DNA of 7,098 bases, from assembly GCA_938005655.1 (NCBI GenBank), contig CALLNA010000065.1, positions 1 through 7,098 on the forward strand. The letters run 5' to 3'. Origin of the DNA: an uncultured Novosphingobium sp. (GTDB taxonomy: Bacteria; Pseudomonadota; Alphaproteobacteria; Sphingomonadales; Sphingomonadaceae). A program made the translations under genes and the position numbers. How positions within the stretch are numbered: position 1 is the stretch's first letter; each line of letters opens with the position of its first letter. Shown piece after piece: positions 1-6,277 of the stretch. The notes under the pieces were generated by a model, which was not told the origin of the DNA, ran no database searches, and worked only from the letters and a program-made list of their open reading frames with translations.

Positions 1-886
1 TGTCGCCGGTGAAGATCGAGTTCGCCCCGGCTAGGAAGCACAGCGCCTGGGTCGCCTCGCTCATGCTCTCGCGCCCGGCGGAAAGGCGCACCATGCTTTT
101 CGGCATCGTGATCCGCGCGGCGGCCACCGTGCGGACGAATTCGATGTCGTCGATCTTCGCCAGAGGCGTGTCCGCCAGCATGTCGCCCAGCACCGTGCCC
201 TTGACCGGGACCAGCGCGTTGACCGGCACGCTTTCCGGGTGGCGCGGCAGGGTCGCCAGGGTGTGGACGAAGCCCACGCGGTCGGCCCGCGTCTCGCCCA
301 TGCCGACGATCCCGCCGGAGCAGACGTTGATCCCGGCGTTGCGGACGTGGTCCAACGTCTCCAGCCGGTCCTCCATGGTCCGCGTCGTCGTCACCTCGGC
401 ATAGCGCTCGGGCGAGGTGTCGATGTTGTGGTTGTAGTAGTCGAGGCCCGCGTCGGCGAGCATCCGGGCCTGCTTGGGCGTCAGCATGCCCAGGGTCATG
501 CAGGTTTCCATGCCCATCGCCCGCACGCCGTTCACGATCTCGACGATCGCGGGCATGTCGCGGTCCTTGGGATTGCGCCAAGCCGCGCCCATGCAGAACC
601 GCCTGGAGCCCGCGTCGCGCGCCTGGGCGGCCGATTGCAGCACCGCCCGCACGTCCATCAGCTTGGTCGCCTTGACCCCCGAATCCGCCTTCACCGACTG
701 CGAGCAATAGCCGCAATCCTCCGGGCAGCCGCCGGTCTTGATCGAGAGCAGCGTGCAGAGTTGGACCTCGCCCACCGCGTGGTTGGCGCGGTGGACCTCT
801 GCGGCGCGGAAGACGAGCTCGGTAAAGGGCAGGTCGAACAGCGCGGCGATCTCGTCGCGGGTCCAGTCGGTGCGGATCTGAGTCAT
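1..886 (-). CDS. bioB: Biotin synthase BioB, C-terminus cut off by window edge
   Basis: Radical SAM enzyme that inserts sulfur into dethiobiotin, the last step of biotin synthesis; cytoplasmic. Translating the reverse strand from the ATG at 886-884 gives 295 uninterrupted residues (MTQIRTDWTRDE...) ending at FTGD on the window edge. The radical-SAM [4Fe-4S] triad CPEDCGYC has Cys54, Cys58 and Cys61. The cysteines expected to hold the [2Fe-2S] sulfur-donor cluster are Cys98 (RRFCMGAAW), Cys129 (METCMTLG) and Cys189 (NVCSGGIVGMGE). The family signatures YYNHNIDTSPE and VRLSAGRE are also present. E. coli BioB is about 346 residues, so roughly 50 are missing, only because of the window boundary. 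No strong Shine-Dalgarno lies before the ATG, and no in-frame ATG lies further upstream. It diverges from the acyl-CoA dehydrogenase gene across 52 bp. Family assignment is essentially certain. Confidence 0.97.
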   Translation of the reverse strand, partial: MTQIRTDWTRDEIAALFDLPFTELVFRAAEVHRANHAVGEVQLCTLLSIKTGGCPEDCGYCSQSVKADSGVKATKLMDVRAVLQSAAQARDAGSRRFCMGAAWRNPKDRDMPAIVEIVNGVRAMGMETCMTLGMLTPKQARMLADAGLDYYNHNIDTSPERYAEVTTTRTMEDRLETLDHVRNAGINVCSGGIVGMGETRADRVGFVHTLATLPRHPESVPVNALVPVKGTVLGDMLADTPLAKIDDIEFVRTVAAARITMPKSMVRLSAGRESMSEATQALCFLAGANSIFTGD

Positions 887-938
887 GGCCGCGCCGTACC
901 AGCTTGGCGGGAGAGGCGCCAGAGCCTAGGGTCCGGCC

Positions 939-2096
939 ATGCGCGCCACCCCCGACTTCGACTTCCAGCTTGGCGAGACCGCCGCGATGATCCGCGAGGC
1001 GGCGGCGCGCTTCGCCGACGAGCGGATCGCCCCGCTGGCCGCCGCGATCGACGCCGAGGACTGCTTTCCGCGCGAGTTGTGGCCAGCGATGGGCGCGCTC
1101 GGCCTGCACGGCATCACGGTGGAGGAGGAATGGGGCGGCCTCGGCCTCGGCTATCTCGAGCATGTCGTCGCGATCGAGGAGGTGAGCCGGGCCAGCGCCT
1201 CGGTCGGCCTGTCCTACGGCGCGCACTCCAACCTCTGCGTCAACCAGATCCGCCGCTGGGGCAGCGCGGAGCAGAAGGCGAAGTACCTGCCCAGGCTCAT
1301 CAGCGGCGAGCACGTCGGCGCGCTGGCCATGTCGGAGGCGGGCGCGGGATCGGACGTCGTCTCGATGAAGCTCAAGGCGGAACAGGTGGCGGGCGGCTTC
1401 CGCCTCAACGGCGCCAAGTTCTGGATCACCAACGGGTCGGAGGCCGATACCCTGGTGGTCTATGCCAGGACCGGCGAAGGCAGCCGGGGCATCACCGCCT
1501 TCCTGATCGAGCGGGGGATGGCGGGCTTCTCCATCGGCCAGAAGGTCGACAAGCTGGGCATGCGCGGCTCGCCCACGGCCGAGCTGGTCTTCGCCGATTG
1601 CCTGGTGCCGGACGAGAACGTCATGGGCCCGCTCCACGGCGGGGTCGGGGTGCTGATGAGCGGGCTGGACTACGAGCGCGTCGTGCTCGCCGGCATCCAG
1701 CTCGGGATCATGCAGGCCTGCCTCGACACGGTCATCCCCTACGTCCGCGAGCGCAGGCAGTTCGGGCAGGCCATCGGCGCGTTCCAGCTCATGCAGGCCA
1801 AGGTCGCGGACATCTACGTCGCGCTGCAATCGGCGCGGGCCTATGTCCATGCGGTCGCCCGGGCCTGCGACGCCGGGCAGACCACGCGCTTCGACGCGGC
1901 GGGGGCGATCCTGCTCGCCAGCGAGAGCGCCTTCCGCGCCGCGGGCGAGGCGGTCCAGGCGCTGGGCGGCGCGGGCTATACGAAGGACTGGCCGGTCGAG
2001 CGCTACCTGCGCCACGCCAAGCTGCTCGACATCGGCGCCGGGACGAACGAGATCAGGCGGATGCTGGTCGGACGCGAGCTGATCGGCGCCGGATAG
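939..2096 (+). CDS. Acyl-CoA dehydrogenase, isovaleryl-CoA dehydrogenase type
   Basis: FAD enzyme of 385 residues that oxidises an acyl-CoA to the 2-enoyl-CoA and passes electrons to ETF. Seen: N-terminal helical domain to about residue 115; FAD-binding signature ALAMSEAGAGSD (128-139); FWITNG (161-166); C-terminal signature GGAGYTKDWPVERYLRHAKL (343-362). The catalytic base discriminates subfamilies. The medium/short-chain position is Ala367 (IGAGT), whereas Glu246 in SGLDYERVVLAG matches the alternative base of isovaleryl-CoA dehydrogenase. The block GLSYGAHSNLCVNQ (90-103) is also typical of that clade. Some positions differ from what I recall of standard members (GGAGYTKD rather than GGNGYIND; IQLGIMQ rather than GPLGIMQ), so a related branched or short substrate is possible. 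The ATG at 939 has a weak AGGG seven bases upstream. BioB diverges from it, and a biotin-dependent carboxylase acts next in leucine breakdown, which fits. The symbol is left blank because no other leucine genes are visible. Confidence 0.9.
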   Translation: MRATPDFDFQLGETAAMIREAAARFADERIAPLAAAIDAEDCFPRELWPAMGALGLHGITVEEEWGGLGLGYLEHVVAIEEVSRASASVGLSYGAHSNLCVNQIRRWGSAEQKAKYLPRLISGEHVGALAMSEAGAGSDVVSMKLKAEQVAGGFRLNGAKFWITNGSEADTLVVYARTGEGSRGITAFLIERGMAGFSIGQKVDKLGMRGSPTAELVFADCLVPDENVMGPLHGGVGVLMSGLDYERVVLAGIQLGIMQACLDTVIPYVRERRQFGQAIGAFQLMQAKVADIYVALQSARAYVHAVARACDAGQTTRFDAAGAILLASESAFRAAGEAVQALGGAGYTKDWPVERYLRHAKLLDIGAGTNEIRRMLVGRELIGAG

Positions 2097-2115
2097 GCGC
2101 TTGCAATTGTGAGCC

Positions 2116-2144
2116 ATTGAAGCTCAATACTGCGGCGAAATACT
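2116..2144 (+). promoter_or_regulatory. Candidate promoter with overlapping dyad before the dioxygenase unit
   Basis: The 65-bp spacer after the acyl-CoA dehydrogenase is clearly more AT-rich than its surroundings. It contains TTGAAG (2117-2122) and AATACT (2139-2144), 16 bases apart, each matching the sigma-70 consensus at four of six positions. A second pairing, TTGCAA (2101-2106) with AATACT (2126-2131), has a 19-base gap and is less good. A perfect dyad, ATTGA-agc-TCAAT (2116-2128), overlaps the proposed -35 and could be an operator. This is pattern reading only; alphaproteobacterial promoters are often degenerate. Confidence 0.35.
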
Positions 2145-2152
2145 CCGGGGGC

Positions 2153-2158
2153 AAGGAG
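2153..2158 (+). promoter_or_regulatory. Ribosome binding site AAGGAG of the dioxygenase gene
   Basis: AAGGAG is the strongest Shine-Dalgarno in the window. Two in-frame ATG codons follow, at 2162 (3-base gap) and 2165 (6-base gap). The spacing favours 2165, but the two products differ by one methionine only. Confidence 0.75.
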
Positions 2159-2161
2159 AGG

Positions 2162-3130
2162 ATGATGACTGGCAAGCTCGACGTGCGGCCCTTGGGCGAC
2201 ACTCCCGGCTTCGGCGCCCGGATCGGCGGCGTCACGCGCGAGAACCTGGGCGACGCGGGGGTTCGCGCCGAGCTGAACCGCGTGTTCGAGGCGGCGGGCC
2301 TGATCGTCTTCGAGAACGTCGAGCCCAGCGCCCAGATGCATGCCGCGCTCAGCGACGTGTTCGGCCCGATGAAGGACCATCCGAGCAAGGCCGTGCCGCG
2401 GGTCGACCAGGATGCCATGCCCGGCGTGATCGACATGGCCTGCAAGGCGCACGAGGAAGGCGCGATCCACGTCGACGGCAAGACGCTGATCTCGTGGCTG
2501 CCCTGGCATTTCGACCACGCCTACAACAACGAGTTGAACCGCGCCGGGGTGCTGCGGGCGATCGACATCCCGCCCGAAGGGGGCCTGACCGGCTTCGTCG
2601 ACGGGATCGAGCTCTACCGGCACCTCTCGCCCGGGCTGCGCGAGCGGATCGAGGGCCGCAACGTCCTCTACCGGATGAACGTCATCATGGAGAACCTGCG
2701 CTTCGGCCGCCCGGCCGACTACCGCGTGCTGGCCGAGCGGCCGACCTCGCAGGCGGTGATGGACGCGGCGGCCGGCGTGCCCCGCGCGGTCCACCCGGCG
2801 GGCTGGACGCGGGCGACGGGCGAGAAGGGGCTCCACGGCTCGCCCTGGATGGCCGAGGGGATCGAGGGCGACGAGACGCCGGAAGGCGACGCCCTGCTCG
2901 ACGCCGTGGCGCGCGAGATCTTCGCGCTCGCCAGGACCCATGCCTACTTCCACCGCTGGAAGCTCACCGACATGCTGATCTGGGACAACTGGCGCGTGCT
3001 CCACGCGGTCAGCGGGCACGACCCCCGGTATCCGCGGCGGATGCAGCGCACGACGATCAAGGGCGACTACGGCCTCGGCTACTTCGAAGGCGGCGGCCAG
3101 GGCAGCAAGGTACTGGAGATGACGTTCTGA
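2162..3130 (+). CDS. TauD/TfdA-type Fe(II)/2-oxoglutarate-dependent dioxygenase
   Basis: Non-heme iron dioxygenase of 322 residues that would couple 2-oxoglutarate decarboxylation to hydroxylation, often leading to C-O or C-S bond cleavage, of a small substrate in the cytoplasm. The facial triad is visible: His116 and Asp118 in PWHFDHAYNN, and His281 in IWDNWRVLHAVSG. Arg296 in RRMQRTTIKG lies 15 residues after the distal His, as the 2-oxoglutarate-binding Arg does in E. coli TauD, and Thr143 in EGGLTGF is at the usual co-substrate Thr region. The proximal motif is His-Phe-Asp rather than the common His-Thr-Asp, so this is not a close TauD or TfdA orthologue. No signal peptide is seen. AAGGAG at 2153-2158 supports the start; ATG 2165 is an equally good or better choice. 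The stop overlaps the hydrolase ATG by one base, indicating translational coupling. Taurine, phenoxyacetates, alkyl sulfates and ethers are known substrates of the wider family; which applies here is unknown. Confidence 0.92.
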   Translation: MMTGKLDVRPLGDTPGFGARIGGVTRENLGDAGVRAELNRVFEAAGLIVFENVEPSAQMHAALSDVFGPMKDHPSKAVPRVDQDAMPGVIDMACKAHEEGAIHVDGKTLISWLPWHFDHAYNNELNRAGVLRAIDIPPEGGLTGFVDGIELYRHLSPGLRERIEGRNVLYRMNVIMENLRFGRPADYRVLAERPTSQAVMDAAAGVPRAVHPAGWTRATGEKGLHGSPWMAEGIEGDETPEGDALLDAVAREIFALARTHAYFHRWKLTDMLIWDNWRVLHAVSGHDPRYPRRMQRTTIKGDYGLGYFEGGGQGSKVLEMTF

Positions 3131-4005
3131 TGGCGCGCGCGACGATCGACATTTTCGGCCATGCGGTCGGCATCGAGTACGAGCTGGTCGGCGAGGCTGG
3201 CGGCCAGCCCTTCGCCCTGACCCCGGGCGGGCGCTTCACCATGGATTCGCCCGGCATCCGCGAGATGGCGCGGGACCTCGCCCAGGCGGGCAAGCGCGTC
3301 CTCATCTACGACCGGCCGAACTGCGGCCGGTCCGACGTCTGCCTGGCGGGCGCAAGCGAGTCCGAGAACCAGGCCGAGGCCCTGGCCGGGCTGATCCGCC
3401 AGCTCGATCTGGGTCCGACCGCGATCGTCGGCGGCTCAGGCGGTTCGCGGGTCTCGCTGCTCGCCGCCTCGCGTCATCCGGAGCTGTGCTCGCACCTCGG
3501 CCTGTGGTGGATCAGCGGCGATCCGATCGGGCTGATGCAGCTCGCCACCTACTATTGCGGCGAGGCGGCGACGCTGGCCAGCCAGGGCGGCATGGAGGCC
3601 GTGCTCAAGGCGACCTCCTGGGCCGAGAACCTGGCCAAGAACCCCCGGGCAAAGGACGCGATCCTGGCCCTCGATCCCGACGCCTTCATCGCCGTGATGC
3701 AGCGCTGGGCGGCGGCCTACGTGCCCAGCGACATCTCGCCGGTGCCCGGCATGAAGCCGGTCGACTTCGCCCGGCTGACCATGCCGACCTACGTCTTCCG
3801 CAGCCACCGCAGCGACCTCTCGCATACCGAGACGACCAGCCTGTGGGTCCACCGCCTGATCCCGCAGTCGAAGCTGCTGCTGCCGCCCTGGCGCGAGGAC
3901 GAATGGAACTACCGCTCGGTCGAGGTCCTGGCGGGCCGGGAGAAGGGCCTGTTCGAAAGCTGGCCCAAGCTGGTGCCGGCGCTGCTCGAACTGGCCGGGG
4001 AATAA
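3130..4005 (+). CDS. Alpha/beta hydrolase of uncertain substrate
   Basis: A 291-residue alpha/beta-hydrolase-fold protein, probably cytoplasmic since no signal peptide is seen. Landmarks in order: LTPGGRF (30-36), in the place of the usual HG oxyanion loop; YDRPNCGRSDV (60-70); nucleophile elbow VGGSGGS with Ser103 (G-x-S-x-G); YYCGEAATLASQGGMEAV (141-158) in the cap region; and FRSHRSDLSHTE (223-234), where Asp229 is the likely catalytic acid. The His normally found after the last strand is not obvious: that segment reads LLLPPWREDEW (249-259), and no His occurs after residue 241. His232 or His241 might serve, or the enzyme may work differently. The YDRxNCGxSD pattern resembles a widespread uncharacterised hydrolase group, as far as I recall. 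TGATG overlap with the dioxygenase (GGAG at 3115-3118, 11 bases before the ATG) places both in one transcript. Esters, lactones or C-C bonds are all possible substrates. Confidence 0.88.
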   Translation: MARATIDIFGHAVGIEYELVGEAGGQPFALTPGGRFTMDSPGIREMARDLAQAGKRVLIYDRPNCGRSDVCLAGASESENQAEALAGLIRQLDLGPTAIVGGSGGSRVSLLAASRHPELCSHLGLWWISGDPIGLMQLATYYCGEAATLASQGGMEAVLKATSWAENLAKNPRAKDAILALDPDAFIAVMQRWAAAYVPSDISPVPGMKPVDFARLTMPTYVFRSHRSDLSHTETTSLWVHRLIPQSKLLLPPWREDEWNYRSVEVLAGREKGLFESWPKLVPALLELAGE

Positions 4006-4013
4006 CGAGAAGC

Positions 4014-4029
4014 CCTCCGCCTGCGGGGG
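4014..4029. repeat. Short GC-rich hairpin between hydrolase and PQQ dehydrogenase genes
   Basis: CCTCCGC pairs with GCGGGGG (one T-G wobble) around CT; opening the innermost pair gives a six-pair stem with a four-base loop. It sits in the 50-bp gap 4006-4055. It has no T-run, so it is unlikely to be a full terminator. It resembles the small GC-rich intergenic palindromes common in sphingomonads, and might tune expression or mRNA stability of the downstream gene. Confidence 0.35.
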
Positions 4030-4055
4030 AAAGGGCGAAAGACGGGAGAACTGGG

Positions 4056-6161
4056 ATGCGTCGTCACTGGATGCTGCTCGCCGCGGCGGGAGCCCTGGCC
4101 CTTGCCGGCTGCTCCAAGGGTCCGGTCCAGCCCGAGCAGGGCGTCGGCGCCGAGGCGAACTGGCCCGGGGTCGGCGGCGGCGCGGACGAGACCGCCTACA
4201 GCCGCCTGACCGAGATCGACACCGGCTCCATCGGCAAGCTCGGCCTCGCCTGGTCGCTCGACCTGCCGGGCGAGGTCACGCTGGAGGCGACGCCGGTGGC
4301 GGTCGACGGGGTGATCTACTTCTCGGGCAGCTACGCCGCCGTCTATGCGGTCGACGCGGTCAGCGGCAAGCTGCTGTGGAAGTACGACCCCGAGACCTGG
4401 AAGCACGGCCCGGCGGCCATGCACTTCTCGTTCGGCGCCAACCGCGGCGTCGCCTATGAGGACGGGCGGGTCTTCGTCGCCGCGCTCGACGGCCGGCTGA
4501 TCGCGCTCGACGCGAAGACCGGCAAGGAGCTGTGGGTCCAGCAGTCGGTCCCCGCCGGCATGTTCAACATCTCGACCGGCGCGCCGCGGACGATGAACGG
4601 CAAGGTCATCATCGGCAATGCCGGCGCGGACTTCGGCGCGCGCGGCTTCGTCACCGCCTTCGACGGCAAGACCGGCAAGCTGCTCTGGCGCTTCTTCACC
4701 GTCCCCGGCACGGCGGAACAGAACCGCCCTGAAAACAATGGGGGCGACCCGGCGATGGAGGCCGCCGCCAGGACCTGGGGGCCGGACTTCACCAAGGGCA
4801 CCGGCGGCGGCGGCACCGTGTGGAACGGGATGACCTTCGACGCCGAGCTGAACCGCGTCTATATCGGCGTCGGCAATGCCGGCGGCTACGACCCCAGCGT
4901 GCGCGATCCGGGCGATCCCAAGGGGGACAACCTCTACACCTCGTCGATCGTCGCGCTCGACGCCGATACCGGCAAGTACCTCTGGCACTACCAGGAGAAC
5001 CCGCGCGATTCGTGGGACTACAAGGCGACGCCGAACATCCAGATGGCGACGCTCAACCTGAGCGGCGTACCGACCAAGGTGCTGATGCACGCGCCGACCA
5101 ACGGCTTCTTCTACGTGCTCGACCGCCAGACCGGGAAGCTGCTCAACCAGCCCGGCAAGACCACGGCGATAAGCTGGGCCAAGGAGATCGACCTCAAGAC
5201 CGGCCGCCCGGTCGAGGAGCCGAACATCCGCTACGAGACCGGCGAGACCAAGATGTGGCCGGGCACGGTCGGCGGGCACAACTGGCAGGCGATGAGCTAC
5301 AGCCCGAAGACCGGGCTAGTCTATATCCCGATCCAGCAGATCGGCGCGCGGTTCTACAAGAACGGACCGCAGACCGCCGACGCCTTCAACGTCATGGGCC
5401 TGATGCTGGAGCCGATCGTCGAGCGGGAGGGCGACGGCCACGGCTACCTCGTCGCCTGGGACCCGGTGGCGCAGAAGGAGCGCTGGCGGGTCACGAACGA
5501 GTTCCTGTGGAACGGCGGCACCCTGGCGACGGCGGGCGGCCTCGTCTTCCAGGGCACGGCCGAGGGCATGTTCAACGCCTACGACGCCGCCAGCGGCAAG
5601 CGGCTGTGGCAGTTCGACGCGGGCCTCGGCATCGTCGGCGCGCCGATGAGCTTCCGCGCGGGCGGCAAGCAATACGTCTCGGTCCTGGTCGGCTACGGCG
5701 GGACGACGGCGGCCTACGGCAAGTTCATGGACGTGGGCTGGAAGTACGGCCGCCAGCCGCGCCGCCTGCTGACCTTCGCGATCGGCGGCACGGCCAGGCT
5801 CGCCCCCAGCCCGCCGCGGACGATGAAGGTCGACGCGCTCGACGACGCCGCGCTGGTGCTCAACGAGGCGGACGTCGCCGCCGGCCGTGCCCTGTCGGTG
5901 CAATGCGCGGCCTGCCACGGCATCGGCTTCCACGCCACGGGGACGCCGGGGCCGGACCTGCGCGAATCCGCGATCGCCCTGCGGCTCGACACCTTCGCGC
6001 CCTTCGTCAAGGCCGGACGGATGGACGCCGGGATGCCGAGCTTCCCGACCCTGACCGACGACCAGCTCCGCCAACTCCACGCCTACATCCGCGCCCAGGC
6101 GCGCGAGGTGCTGGGCCTGCGCAAGGCCAGCGACACCCCGCCGCCCAACGCGCGGTTGTAG
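4056..6161 (+). CDS. PQQ-dependent quinohemoprotein alcohol dehydrogenase, lipoprotein with C-terminal cytochrome c
   Basis: Periplasm-facing alcohol dehydrogenase of 701 residues using PQQ, with electrons passed to a fused heme c. MRRHWMLLAAAGALALAGC is a lipoprotein signal: lipobox LAGC, Cys19 lipidated, Ser at +2. The eight-bladed propeller follows (about 35-580), with repeated W-motif strands such as GRLIALDAKTGKELW (147-160) and SIVALDADTGKYLW (297-310). The catalytic Asp is D321 (SWDYKA) and the metal-ligand Asn is N274 (GVGNAG). There is no second Asp at D+2 (Lys323), which argues for calcium rather than lanthanide. Odd: the adjacent Cys-Cys of classical enzymes is Phe124-Ser125 (HFSFGANRG), and the metal-ligand Glu is Asp192 (GNAGADFGARG). 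The cytochrome domain (about 600-685) has heme motif CAACH (617-621) and probable axial Met660 (AGMPSF). ATG 4056 has GGGAG seven bases upstream. Membership of the type II quinohemoprotein group is firm; the alcohol substrate is unknown. Confidence 0.93.
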   Translation: MRRHWMLLAAAGALALAGCSKGPVQPEQGVGAEANWPGVGGGADETAYSRLTEIDTGSIGKLGLAWSLDLPGEVTLEATPVAVDGVIYFSGSYAAVYAVDAVSGKLLWKYDPETWKHGPAAMHFSFGANRGVAYEDGRVFVAALDGRLIALDAKTGKELWVQQSVPAGMFNISTGAPRTMNGKVIIGNAGADFGARGFVTAFDGKTGKLLWRFFTVPGTAEQNRPENNGGDPAMEAAARTWGPDFTKGTGGGGTVWNGMTFDAELNRVYIGVGNAGGYDPSVRDPGDPKGDNLYTSSIVALDADTGKYLWHYQENPRDSWDYKATPNIQMATLNLSGVPTKVLMHAPTNGFFYVLDRQTGKLLNQPGKTTAISWAKEIDLKTGRPVEEPNIRYETGETKMWPGTVGGHNWQAMSYSPKTGLVYIPIQQIGARFYKNGPQTADAFNVMGLMLEPIVEREGDGHGYLVAWDPVAQKERWRVTNEFLWNGGTLATAGGLVFQGTAEGMFNAYDAASGKRLWQFDAGLGIVGAPMSFRAGGKQYVSVLVGYGGTTAAYGKFMDVGWKYGRQPRRLLTFAIGGTARLAPSPPRTMKVDALDDAALVLNEADVAAGRALSVQCAACHGIGFHATGTPGPDLRESAIALRLDTFAPFVKAGRMDAGMPSFPTLTDDQLRQLHAYIRAQAREVLGLRKASDTPPPNARL

Positions 6162-6165
6162 GGGC

Positions 6166-6193
6166 CCGGCTGCGTGGGCAATGCGGCAGCCGG
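6166..6193 (+). terminator. Probable terminator hairpin after the PQQ dehydrogenase
   Basis: CCGGCTGC (6166-6173) and GCAGCCGG (6186-6193) form a perfect eight-pair GC-rich stem with a 12-base loop, starting five bases after the stop codon and followed by TTCTT. The T-tract is short and broken, so it could instead be an mRNA 3'-end stabiliser; its position at the end of the unit supports termination. Confidence 0.5.
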
Positions 6194-6277
6194 TTCTTGG
6201 CGCTTGGTGCACACAGCCGCCGTTCCGGACACGACCCGATTGCAGACATTGCAGATCGGCATATCAAGAGCGATGGA

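Noticed and set aside
239..2161. Very long plus-strand open frame running through bioB antisense and the acyl-CoA dehydrogenase into the dioxygenase gene
   Set aside because: Arg/Pro/Gly-rich low-complexity translation typical of a GC-rich shadow frame. Only the part from 2162 onward encodes a recognisable protein; bioB and the acyl-CoA dehydrogenase explain the rest.
2003..3019. Minus-strand open frame of 338 codons opposite the dioxygenase
   Set aside because: Arg/Val/His/Asp-rich shadow translation without family signatures, fully overlapped by the dioxygenase with intact active-site residues.
4951..5030. PQQ dehydrogenase as a lanthanide-dependent enzyme
   Set aside because: The position two after catalytic Asp321 is Lys323, not the additional Asp characteristic of lanthanide-using XoxF and PedH enzymes.
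3909..5279. Long minus-strand open frame opposite the PQQ dehydrogenase
   Set aside because: It is a mirror frame of a high-GC gene with no recognisable motif, and the plus-strand gene carries clear catalytic and heme motifs.
4820..6277. N-terminal extension of the orphan gene into the PQQ dehydrogenase region
   Set aside because: The open frame continues upstream only as an alternate frame of the PQQ gene. Base composition and the AAGAG-ATG spacing place the real start at 6278.
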